Positions 1 through 5,795 of a stretch of 5,795 nucleotides of DNA are shown in pieces; within the stretch, counting starts at the first letter, position 1; each line of letters starts with the position of its first letter. The notes under the pieces were generated by a model. The model searched no databases, was not told where the DNA came from, and saw nothing but the letters and a program-made list of their open reading frames with translations. The stretch spans positions 1 through 5,795 of the forward strand of contig CAJVYZ010000207.1 of assembly GCA_913009915.1 (NCBI GenBank), given 5' to 3'. The DNA comes from an uncultured Gemmatimonadota bacterium. Lineage in GTDB: Bacteria > Gemmatimonadota > Gemmatimonadetes > Gemmatimonadales > GWC2-71-9. The position numbers and the translations under genes are program-made.

Positions 1-80
1 GCTGAGTGATATGTTGAGCAGACGACGGTGAGTGGTGTGTGACCAAGTGTGTATCGAGCGTGTTTTGTATTTTTTTTTTA
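1..80. other. Non-biological read tail: noise plus T10 flow-cell linker
   Basis: This stretch is low-complexity, GT-rich and much poorer in GC than everything after position 139, and it has no coding sense. It ends with ten consecutive T bases (70-79) just before the P5 adapter. From general knowledge, the grafted Illumina flow-cell P5 oligo carries a T10 spacer 5' of its AATGATACGG sequence, so this looks like read-through past the adapter into the spacer, followed by unreadable signal. The whole stretch should be trimmed and should not be read as an AT-rich promoter or terminator. Confidence 0.85.
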
Positions 81-138
81 AATGATCCGGCGACCACCGA
101 GATCTACACTCTTTCCCTACACGACGCTCTTCCGATCT
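81..138 (+). other. Illumina TruSeq universal (P5) adapter, artefact
   Basis: All 58 bases match the TruSeq universal adapter from its P5 start to the terminal CTCTTCCGATCT, with a single mismatch (C instead of A at 87). It is a contaminant from library construction. The genomic sequence begins at 139. The adapter supplies a false stop codon to the TPR gene read on the opposite strand. Confidence 0.98.
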
Positions 139-2482
139 CCTGGGTGATCAGCAGCCGGGCCAGAGCCAGGGTAGCCTCGACGTAGGTCGGCAGCAGGTCG
201 AGGGCCCGCTCGTAGGCCAGCCGGGCGCCGGCCCAGTTCCGGCGGCGTTCCTCGAGGCCCCCCAACTCGAACCACACTTGCACCAACCCGGGATCGAGTT
301 GCAGCGCCGCCTGGTAGGCTTCCAACGCCCCATCGAGGTCCCCCAACAGGATGGCGACCTTGGCCTGCAACTGTGACAAGTCGGGCCGGCCAGGTTCGAG
401 CGTCTGCGCCTGCTTGAGGTGGTCGAGCGCGGGGACCGGTTCGCCCAGCGCCAGGCGAGCCTGGGCGCAGGCTACCAGACCGTCCACATCCGAGCGTGAC
501 CGCCGTGCCAGCTCATCGATCATGTCGGCCGCCTCGTGCGCCCGGCCCAGATTTAGGAGGGCGGTGACCTCGCCTCGCAGCGCGTCGGGGTCGTCCGGGT
601 CGTGGGCCCGGCTGCCACGGTACCGCTCCAGAGCCTCGCCGTGATAACCCCGCTTGGCGAAGATGTCGCCGAGGAACACGTTGGCGCGGACCCGTGACCC
701 CCCGCGCGCGACCGCGCGGTTCAGCTCGGCCGTCGCCAGTTCGAGGAGGCCCTTGCCGATGTAGTCCCGCGCCAGCACGAAAGGTGCCTCGTCATCGGGC
801 ACGGCAGCGGACTCATCCGCGCTATCCGGGACCAGTTGAGCGAAGATGTCGTCGAGGACACCCTCGTCGAGGGTAAACCCCTCACCCAATTCCGTGGTTG
901 CCACGTCACCGGAGATTTCCGGGACGATGGCGATGGTCGGATCCTCGTACTGCAGGTCGATCCTGAGGCTGAACTTCTGCGGGACGTAGTAGGGCTCGAG
1001 TTCGAGGGCGCGTTTGGTTTCCCGGAGAGCACCGTCGAAGTCGCCCAACTGGCTGAGGGTGAAGCTCAAATTATAGTGCGCCGGGGCGTGGTTCTGATCG
1101 CCCTCGACCGAGCGGGCGAAAGCGTTCTTGGCGTCGGCGAACCGCTTGAGTTCCATGAGCACCAAGCCGACGCCGTTCCAGGCGATCGCGTTGTCCGCCG
1201 CCTCGCTGAGCACCAACTTGAACGATTCCAGGGCCGGTTGGAAACGTTTCAGGTGAAACAGCTGGAGGGCCAGGTTCAGCCGCGGGTCGACCATCTGTCG
1301 GTTGCTCTGAATGGCCTTGTTGAACGCGGTGATGGCCTCCTCGCCATGGGTGTCGGCCAGCAGCACGCCGAGATTGTTCCACGCGAGAGCGTAGCCGGGA
1401 TCGATCGCCACGGACTTCTCGTATGACGCCTGGGCCGCCTCGCGGCGGCCGGCTTGATGGAGGCAGACCCCGCGTTCGTTCCACAGCTTGGGTGATTCTT
1501 CGAACTCACGAACCAGACTGTCGTACAGGTCGAGGGCCGTTTCGAAGTCCCGCTTGAGCAAATGCACTTCGCCCATCGCTTCGAGCACGAGACGACGGTC
1601 TTCGCCACTGTCGAGCGCCAGCCGATACTCGCGGAGCGATTCGGCGTAGTAGCCCTTCTGCCTGAAGGCCAGGCCGAGATTGAAGTGCGCGAAAGCCTTG
1701 CCTTCGGCTATCTGCGGCCGGGCCGGCTCCTCCTTGGCTTCGTGCCCTTCGGCGGCGCCAAGCGTGAGGTTGGTCTGGGCCCGTGCCAGGGTCGGGTTCA
1801 GTTGGACGGCACGCTTGGTGGCCGCCTTGGCATCGTCGTGCTGCCCCATGTCGCCGTAGACGAAGGCAACCAGGTAGTGGGCGTCGGCGTAATCGGGGTT
1901 GAGCTTGATGGCGGCCTGCAGTTCGACCAGCGCTTGGTCGTTCAGCCCGCGGTTGTAGAGGGCCTCCCCGCAGTAGAACCGGGCCACGGAGCTGTCGGGT
2001 TCGAGCCGGCGGGCCTGCTCGAACCACTCGGAGGCCTCGTCCATGTGGCCTCCGGCTTTTTGGGCGAGGCCCAACTGGATGATGGCCGGTGCGTCTTGCG
2101 GGTGGCGGGACACCAGCGCCTCGAATTCGGCGACGGCTTCCGCGTGGTGGCCCAGCGAGGCGTAGGCGCGGCCCAGCTGCCATCGGGCGTCCCGGTCGTC
2201 GGGCTGGTGGCGCAAGCGGTCCTGCAGTTCGGCCACGCGGGTGTCGTAGTAGCCCGACGCGCTGTAGGCCGTTTCAAGGTTGTCCTGCGCCACCTGCATC
2301 TTTGGGTCGAGTTCGAGGGCCCTGGTGAACTCCTCGATGGCCTCGGCGATGAGCCCTTTTTGGTGGTAGAGGACTCCGAGATTATTGTGAGCGCCGGCAT
2401 CGGACGGGTCGATCCGCTCGGCAAAAGAGCGGAGGACCGCCACGTCGCGTTCCGATATGGCCGCGGCGCCCATCCCGGTCAC
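139..2482 (-). CDS. Long tetratricopeptide-repeat protein of a chemosensory operon, 3'-truncated
   Basis: About 781 genuine residues are visible and the C-terminus is missing. The next 11 residues (EIGRASCRERV) and the stop at 104-106 are translated adapter. The protein is almost all 34-residue TPR units with the usual G8, A20, A27 and P32 positions. Roughly 13 units span residues 28-499, with a charged 30-residue insert near 232-262. A non-repeat acidic linker follows at about 500-565, then at least six more units at 566-781. No signal peptide or membrane segment is seen, so it is probably cytosolic. TPR arrays bind proteins, and there is no catalytic motif. The GTG start at 2482 shares GTGA with the cheC stop, which indicates translational coupling. 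The ATG at 2473 is an equally good start, because GGGTGA (2484-2479) lies 5 nt upstream of it. A role as scaffold or output partner of the Che proteins is inferred only from operon position. Confidence 0.9.
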
Positions 2483-3099
2483 CCGAGGCGGATGGCGTCG
2501 AAGATCGCGCGGAGAGACGCCATATCCGGCAGGAGCAGGAAGTGCGCCGGGACCTTCTCTTTCTCCTCCTTGAAATAGAACTGGGTCTCGACGCAGAGGA
2601 CGACGTCCCGCTCGCTTCCGAAGGTCAGGTAGGTGCTGGTGAGAACGGCAGCGGCGTAGTCGACGACCATAGTGGGGACGGACGGCACCAGCATCATTCC
2701 CATGAAATCACTCAGGGCATTGAGGTACGCGCTGCTCAGGATGTTGCCGACTTCCTTGAGAGCGGATTCTTCCATTTCTCCATACGCCCCGGTGGTACCA
2801 ACCGGCCGGCGCAGCAGGAGATCGCAGAGAGTCCTGCCGGCGGAGGACGGGAACATCAGCAGGGTGCGTCCGGTCAAATCGCCCATCATCTGCATGAGGA
2901 TGGCGGCGGAGACCTCATCGGGATCTCCGACGACTCCCGGCACATCTTCGAGTGGGGTTACGTTGACCTCGGGCACGCTGATCATGATGGTTCGGTTGAT
3001 CATCTGCGACAGCGCCGTCGCCGCGTGCCCCGCGCCGATGTTGGCTACCTCCCTGAGCGCATCGAAGTGCAGCGCTTCGAGGTCCCTCAGGTCGTCCAT
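2479..3099 (-). CDS. cheC: CheC-type CheY-P phosphatase with two active sites
   Basis: The 206-aa product has the length of Bacillus CheC (about 209 aa). The CheC/CheX/FliY phosphatase signature (D/S, three residues, E, two residues, N, then P after 22 residues) occurs twice with exact spacing: D13, E17, N20, P43 and S112, E116, N119, P142. In this family the E and N residues direct hydrolysis of the CheY aspartyl phosphate. Two complete sites and no extra N-terminal region fit CheC better than CheX or FliY. The ATG at 3099 is chosen because the conserved protein begins there and GGAGG (3108-3104) precedes it. An in-frame start at 3222 would add 41 arginine-rich residues lying inside cheA. 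It follows cheA by 10 bp and overlaps the TPR start by 4 bp. CheC activity is often raised by CheD, which is not in this window. It probably resets the CheY signal made by the upstream genes. Confidence 0.93.
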   Translation of the reverse strand: MDDLRDLEALHFDALREVANIGAGHAATALSQMINRTIMISVPEVNVTPLEDVPGVVGDPDEVSAAILMQMMGDLTGRTLLMFPSSAGRTLCDLLLRRPVGTTGAYGEMEESALKEVGNILSSAYLNALSDFMGMMLVPSVPTMVVDYAAAVLTSTYLTFGSERDVVLCVETQFYFKEEKEKVPAHFLLLPDMASLRAIFDAIRLG

Positions 3100-3103
3100 G
3101 GTG

Positions 3104-3108
3104 CCTCC
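3104..3108 (-). promoter_or_regulatory. Ribosome binding site of cheC
   Basis: GGAGG on the minus strand lies 4 nt before the ATG at 3099 and just after the cheA TAG at 3110-3112. It is the best Shine-Dalgarno match in this stretch and fixes the cheC start at 3099 rather than at the upstream in-frame start at 3222. Confidence 0.75.
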
Positions 3109-3109
3109 A

Positions 3110-4129
3110 CTAGACCAAAGCCGCCGCGTCGAGGATGAGCGCCGGCGTCCCGTCCGCCAAAATGGTAGCCCCACTAACCCAGCGGGGCATCCCCGAAGGT
3201 GGGTCGAATTGCTCCACGACAACTTCCTGCTGTCCTATCAGGGCGTCGACGAGCAAGGCCGAGCGCCGGTCGCCCACCTCCAGGATGACACACGGCCGCC
3301 GCGCCGATCGGTCCGCGTCGTCGAGGCCCACGATGTCCCGCAAGTCGGCCGTGGCCAGCACTTCGTCCCGTAGCACCAACGAATCCCGGCCATGTACTTC
3401 TGCGCGCGTGGCCTGGTTGTACTCGACCGTCTCGGAGACGAAAGCCATGGGCACGACGTAGCGCTCGGCGCAAACCCGGGCCAGCAATGCCCGAAAGATA
3501 ACGAGCGTCAGCGGCAATCGAAGAATGAACGTGGTCCCCCGGCCGACCTGGGACTGAATCTCGGCTGAGCCCCCGAGCGCTCGGATCTTGGTAAGGACGA
3601 CGTCGATCCCGACCCCTCGGCCAGAGACGCTCGTCACTTTCGTCGCCGTGCTGAAGCCCGACCGGCCGATAACCTGCAGCAGAAGGTCGTCAGTCAGCTC
3701 CTCGACCTCATCGTCCACCACACCAGTCTGCCTGGCCTTGGCGAGCACCACATCGCGATCGATCCCCCGGCCATCGTCCTCGACGATGACCACGATGTTG
3801 TCACGTTCGCGACTGCAGCGGATGACCAACCGGCCTTCCTCGGGTTTGCCCGCCTGCAAACGGTCGGCGCCCGACTCGATACCATGATCGACCGCATTCC
3901 GCAGGAGGTGGAGGATCGGATCGCCGATCTCGTCCAGCAACGACCGATCGACCTCGATGTCGCCACCCTCGATGGTCAACGACACTTGCTTGCCGAGTTC
4001 GCGAGCCAGGTCGCGCACCGCCCGGGGGAACCGGTCGAACACTTGCCAGACCGGTGTCATCCGCGTGGCGATGACCTCGCCCTGCACCTCGTTCACCAGC
4101 CGGTTGATCCGGCTGCTCACGGCTTCCAA
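3110..4129 (-). CDS. cheA: CheA histidine kinase, C-terminal part (rest of P3, P4 ATPase, P5), downstream of in-frame stop
   Basis: This is the same frame as the N-terminal cheA piece, separated from it only by the TGA at 4163-4165 and 11 sense codons. Without that stop the two pieces form one 628-residue CheA, a normal length. In full-length numbering the P3 helices continue to about 320. The P4 GHKL ATPase follows with N box HLLRNAVDHG (363-372), G1 box DDGRGID (407-413), GFSTA (447-451) and G2 box SGRGVGID (458-465). The P5 CheW-like domain runs from about 494 to the end. All ATP-binding motifs are intact. P4 phosphorylates His46 of P1, and P5 binds CheW and receptors. The position used here (TTG at 4129) is only the first permissible start after the stop; a GTG at 4120 has GAGGAG 9 nt upstream. 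Neither is likely to be a natural start. The TAG stop lies 10 bp before cheC. Confidence 0.88.
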   Translation of the reverse strand: MEAVSSRINRLVNEVQGEVIATRMTPVWQVFDRFPRAVRDLARELGKQVSLTIEGGDIEVDRSLLDEIGDPILHLLRNAVDHGIESGADRLQAGKPEEGRLVIRCSRERDNIVVIVEDDGRGIDRDVVLAKARQTGVVDDEVEELTDDLLLQVIGRSGFSTATKVTSVSGRGVGIDVVLTKIRALGGSAEIQSQVGRGTTFILRLPLTLVIFRALLARVCAERYVVPMAFVSETVEYNQATRAEVHGRDSLVLRDEVLATADLRDIVGLDDADRSARRPCVILEVGDRRSALLVDALIGQQEVVVEQFDPPSGMPRWVSGATILADGTPALILDAAALV

Positions 4130-4162
4130 CTCCTCACTACCGTTGGCGGCCAGTTCGACCAG

Positions 4163-4165
4163 TCA
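4163..4165 (-). other. In-frame TGA interrupting cheA (expected CGA, Arg)
   Basis: The reading frame is unbroken across this codon: VVARN, then TGA, then LVELAAN. CheA proteins commonly read ARN-R-LVELA here, so one C-to-T change (plus-strand A for G at 4165) explains the stop. The TGA falls within the first P3 dimerisation helix. It may be a base error in thinly covered assembly sequence or a genuine nonsense mutation. Recoding is unlikely, because cheC and cheW in this same window end with TGA. Confidence 0.9.
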
Positions 4166-4996
4166 GTTCCGGGCCACGACAGGCTCACCCACGTGGCTCA
4201 TCAGGGCGTCGAGCGGACGCAGGTCCACCCGAATCAAGTAGTGGGCGCGCCAGACTGCATCGTCGCCCGACGCGGGCCACTGCGATCGAGCGGCATCCCC
4301 GATGGTGACGGAATCGATGTCGCCGACGGATCTGATGGCCTCTTCCAGGACCTCGTCGGCCCGGTCGGTCTCGATCCAGAACGAAAACGCCCCGTCGAAG
4401 CCCTCCTGCTGGAACTCCTGGGCACCCGGGGTGACGTCGGTGACCTTGCCCAGGCCACAGGCCTGATTCAGGGCCATTGCCGCCCGGGCTCCCGGCATCA
4501 TGGCTCCGTGCCTGACGGTGACCCGGACCGGCCGGCTCTGGTCCCCGCGCGACCTCCGGGGCGCTGGTTCTGGAGCGGAAGCCGGACCGGGTGCCCGCGG
4601 TAACGCGCCTGCAGATTCAGGCCCTACCAGCTTGTCGAGGCGTTCGAGGACATAGCTGAAGTCGAGCGTCTGGTCGTGTCCGGTGGCAGCTTCCTCGATG
4701 CCGCGATCCAGTTCGTCCACCGCCTCGGTCAGGAGGCGGACGAGAGCGGCATCGGCGGTGACCGTGCCGGCGCGGACGAGATCCAACAGGTTCTCGGAGC
4801 GATGCGCCAGTTCGGTGACTTGGGCGTAGCCCATCATGGCCGCCATGCCCTTGATGGTATGCATGGCGCGAAACAGGGCGTGGACCGCTTCCTGGGCGCC
4901 CGGATCGCGTTCGAGCAGGCCCAGGTGCTGGTTGCAGGCGCCGATATGTTCCCGGCTCTCGCTGAGGAACAGGGCGGCGTACCGTCCTTGGTCCAT
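4163..4996 (-). CDS. cheA: CheA histidine kinase, N-terminal part (P1, P2, start of P3), ended early by TGA
   Basis: The 277 residues carry the first half of a chemotaxis histidine kinase. P1 (Hpt, about 1-110) has the phosphoacceptor motif RAMHTIKGMAAMMGY with His46, and the conserved glutamate in HRSENLLD (Glu68). A Pro/Ala-rich linker (about 128-155) follows. Next is a P2-type CheY-docking domain (about 156-235) with the GFDGAFSFWIETD strand and the SVGDIDSVTIGD end typical of Bacillus/Thermotoga CheA. P3 begins at about 254 (IRVDLRPLDALM) and stops after VVARN. ATG 4996 lies 3 nt after the cheY TAG with no strong Shine-Dalgarno, so translation is probably coupled to cheY. If the TGA is real, this piece could accept phosphate but could not dimerise or bind ATP, so the kinase would be inactive unless complemented. 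I read the gene as one cheA spanning 3110-4996, broken by one base, and cannot tell error from mutation. Confidence 0.9.
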   Translation of the reverse strand: MDQGRYAALFLSESREHIGACNQHLGLLERDPGAQEAVHALFRAMHTIKGMAAMMGYAQVTELAHRSENLLDLVRAGTVTADAALVRLLTEAVDELDRGIEEAATGHDQTLDFSYVLERLDKLVGPESAGALPRAPGPASAPEPAPRRSRGDQSRPVRVTVRHGAMMPGARAAMALNQACGLGKVTDVTPGAQEFQQEGFDGAFSFWIETDRADEVLEEAIRSVGDIDSVTIGDAARSQWPASGDDAVWRAHYLIRVDLRPLDALMSHVGEPVVARN

Positions 4997-4999
4997 GTG

Positions 5000-5362
5000 C
5001 TAGCCCAGCACGCGCTGAACGGCTTCGAGCACCCGCGAAGGCTGGAAGGGTTTGACGACGAAGTCCTTGGCGCCGGCCTGGATCGCCTCGACTACGAGCG
5101 CCTGTTGGCCCATGGCACTACACATCAGCACCTTGGCATCCGGGTCTCCCTGGCAAATCTCCCGCACGGCGTCGATGCCTCCCATGTCGGGCATGACGAT
5201 GTCCATGGTGACGAGATCCGGCTTGAGTTCCTGGTACTTCTCGACCGCCTGGACCCCGGTTTCGGCCTCGCCGACGACTTCGAACCCGGCCGAGGTGAGG
5301 ATGTCACTGATCATGGTCCGCATGAAGATGGCGTCATCGCACACGAGTACGGTATGACTCAC
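5000..5362 (-). CDS. cheY: CheY single-domain response regulator
   Basis: The 120-aa product is a stand-alone receiver domain with no output domain. All functional residues are present: acidic pair D9/D10, phosphoacceptor D54 in VTMDIVMPDM, switch Ser82 in MCSAMG, aromatic Phe101 (position of E. coli Tyr106) and Lys104 in the KPF motif. The opening LVCDDAIFMRTMI resembles the CheY of Bacillus and other CheC-containing systems. It takes phosphate from CheA His46 and, as CheY-P, would act on a motor or other output, with CheC removing the phosphate. The start is a GTG at 5362 with GGAGG (5373-5369) 6 nt upstream. It lies between cheW (49 bp away) and cheA (3 bp away). A flagellar-motor output is not proven; chemosensory CheY proteins also serve type IV pili and other pathways. 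Confidence 0.93.
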   Translation of the reverse strand: MSHTVLVCDDAIFMRTMISDILTSAGFEVVGEAETGVQAVEKYQELKPDLVTMDIVMPDMGGIDAVREICQGDPDAKVLMCSAMGQQALVVEAIQAGAKDFVVKPFQPSRVLEAVQRVLG

Positions 5363-5368
5363 GAACGG

Positions 5369-5373
5369 CCTCC
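5369..5373 (-). promoter_or_regulatory. Ribosome binding site of cheY
   Basis: GGAGG on the minus strand, 6 nt before the GTG start at 5362. It is the strongest start signal in the 49-bp cheW-cheY gap and supports GTG over internal ATG codons. I see no promoter or terminator in that gap, so cheY is probably on the cheW transcript. Confidence 0.75.
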
Positions 5374-5411
5374 GAATGGTTCAGGCGAAACAGGATCCGA
5401 TGGTTGTGTGG

Positions 5412-5748
5412 TCAGGTCCCCATGACCGGTCGCAGCAACTCCTCGAGGTCGAGCAGCACGAATGGATCGTCCTGATGCCGTCCCACGGCTTTGACGATGC
5501 CGGGATCGACGCCGGGGAGGGTGTCGCGGCCGTCGACGGCGTCGGCAGGGATGGCGACGAGATCGACCAGCCGCCCGACCCGGAGCCCACAAACTCGATC
5601 GAACACCTCGAGCACGACGATGGCCCCTTCGTGGTCGGGGTCCGCCGGCCGGCCCAAGAGCCGGTGACCGTCGATCACGGTCAGAAGGGTGCCTCGGATG
5701 TTGACCAGGCCGTCGACCACGTCGGAAACGCCCGGAAGCCGGGTGGTG
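5412..5748 (-). CDS. cheW: CheW coupling protein, 5'-truncated at the adapter
   Basis: About 111 C-terminal residues are visible, starting TTRLPGVSDVVDGLVNIRG. This matches the CheW core in which R-L-P-x-x-x-x-x-x-x-G-L-x-N-x-R-G leads into the strand TLLTVIDGHRLLG. The end, VLLDLEELLRPV, is typical of the CheW C-terminus. CheW is usually 150-165 aa, so about 40-50 N-terminal residues and the start lie beyond the contig end. The GTG at 5720 is an internal codon, because sense sequence with CheW similarity continues upstream of it to the adapter junction. CheW is a cytoplasmic adaptor that joins receptors to CheA P5. As the first gene seen in the run it fits the CheA and CheY downstream. It could also be the C-terminal CheW domain of a larger protein, which the truncation prevents excluding. 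Confidence 0.87.
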
Positions 5749-5795
5749 AGATCGGAAGAGCGTCGTGTAGGGAAAGAGTGTAGATCTGGGGGGTC
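5749..5795 (-). other. Illumina TruSeq universal adapter (reverse complement), artefact
   Basis: This is the reverse complement of the TruSeq universal adapter from AGATCGGAAGAGC for 47 bases, with two mismatches near the end (G for C at 5788, G for T at 5791). Genomic sequence ends at 5748. With the copy at 81-138 it forms a false terminal inverted repeat. Confidence 0.97.

Noticed and set aside
60..80. Poly-T tract as a rho-independent terminator of the operon
   Set aside because: It lies outside the genomic part, has no GC-rich stem, and fits the flow-cell spacer beside the adapter.
1562..2578. Long plus-strand open frame of 338 codons antisense to the TPR gene
   Set aside because: It is a by-product of high GC and strong third-position bias on the minus strand. 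The translation resembles no known family, and the minus strand encodes clear TPR units throughout.
3100..3222. Longer cheC with 41 extra N-terminal residues
   Set aside because: The extension overlaps the end of cheA, is rich in Arg/Ser/Trp with no CheC similarity, and a good GGAGG site precedes the ATG at 3099.
4130..4165. Programmed frameshift or separate genes at the cheA break
   Set aside because: Both halves are in the same frame, separated by one stop and 11 sense codons that continue the P3 sequence, so no shift is needed.
4163..4165. TGA recoded as an amino acid (alternative code or selenocysteine)
   Set aside because: cheC and cheW in this window end with TGA at the expected C-termini. 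The expected residue here is Arg, which no known TGA recoding supplies, and no Sec-type active site is involved.
3884..5425. Plus-strand open frames antisense to cheA and cheY (239 and 249 codons)
   Set aside because: The opposite frames have full family motifs (Hpt histidine, ATPase boxes, receiver aspartates), while these have none.
5412..5720. GTG at 5720 as the true start of a 102-aa protein
   Set aside because: In-frame CheW-like sequence (TTRLPGVSD) continues upstream to the adapter junction, so the gene is cut by the contig end.
81..5795. Terminal inverted repeat of a mobile element
   Set aside because: The repeat is the Illumina universal adapter in both copies, there is no transposase, and the content between is an ordinary che operon.

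Overview
This window is a metagenome-style or draft-assembly contig. Its genuine DNA runs from about 139 to 5748 and is flanked by Illumina library sequence: the 58-nt TruSeq universal (P5) adapter at 81-138 and its reverse complement at 5749-5795. Bases 1-80 are a T10 run plus low-complexity noise, as expected from a read that ran off the end of a short insert. The genuine part is GC-rich (roughly 60-65% by eye). It is wholly coding and carries a single co-oriented gene run on the minus strand.

In the direction of transcription (high to low coordinates) the order is: cheW (5' end lost at the right adapter), a stand-alone CheY, cheA (interrupted by one in-frame TGA), a two-site CheC phosphatase, and a very long tetratricopeptide-repeat (TPR) protein whose 3' end is lost at the left adapter. 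Spacing is tight: 49, 3, 10 and -4 bp. This is a chemosensory operon. CheW couples receptors to the CheA kinase, CheA phosphorylates CheY, and CheC removes the phosphate. The TPR protein is probably a scaffold or output partner, judging only from its place in the operon.

CheC rather than CheZ, and a P2 domain of the Bacillus/Thermotoga type in CheA, argue against an enterobacterial-type system. GC content and this gene order would fit a soil or aquatic phylum such as Gemmatimonadota or another deep-branching high-GC group. That is a weak inference, because no rRNA or other marker is present. No receptor, CheR, CheB or CheD gene is in the window.

Points that most need care: (1) both ends are library artefact, and the adapter supplies a false C-terminus (EIGRASCRERV) and stop codon for the TPR protein; (2) cheA carries a TGA exactly where a CGA (Arg) is expected in the P3 dimerisation helix, either a sequencing error or a real nonsense mutation; (3) the TPR protein has two repeat blocks separated by an acidic non-repeat linker. 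I found no mobile element, CRISPR array, RNA gene or convincing new system.
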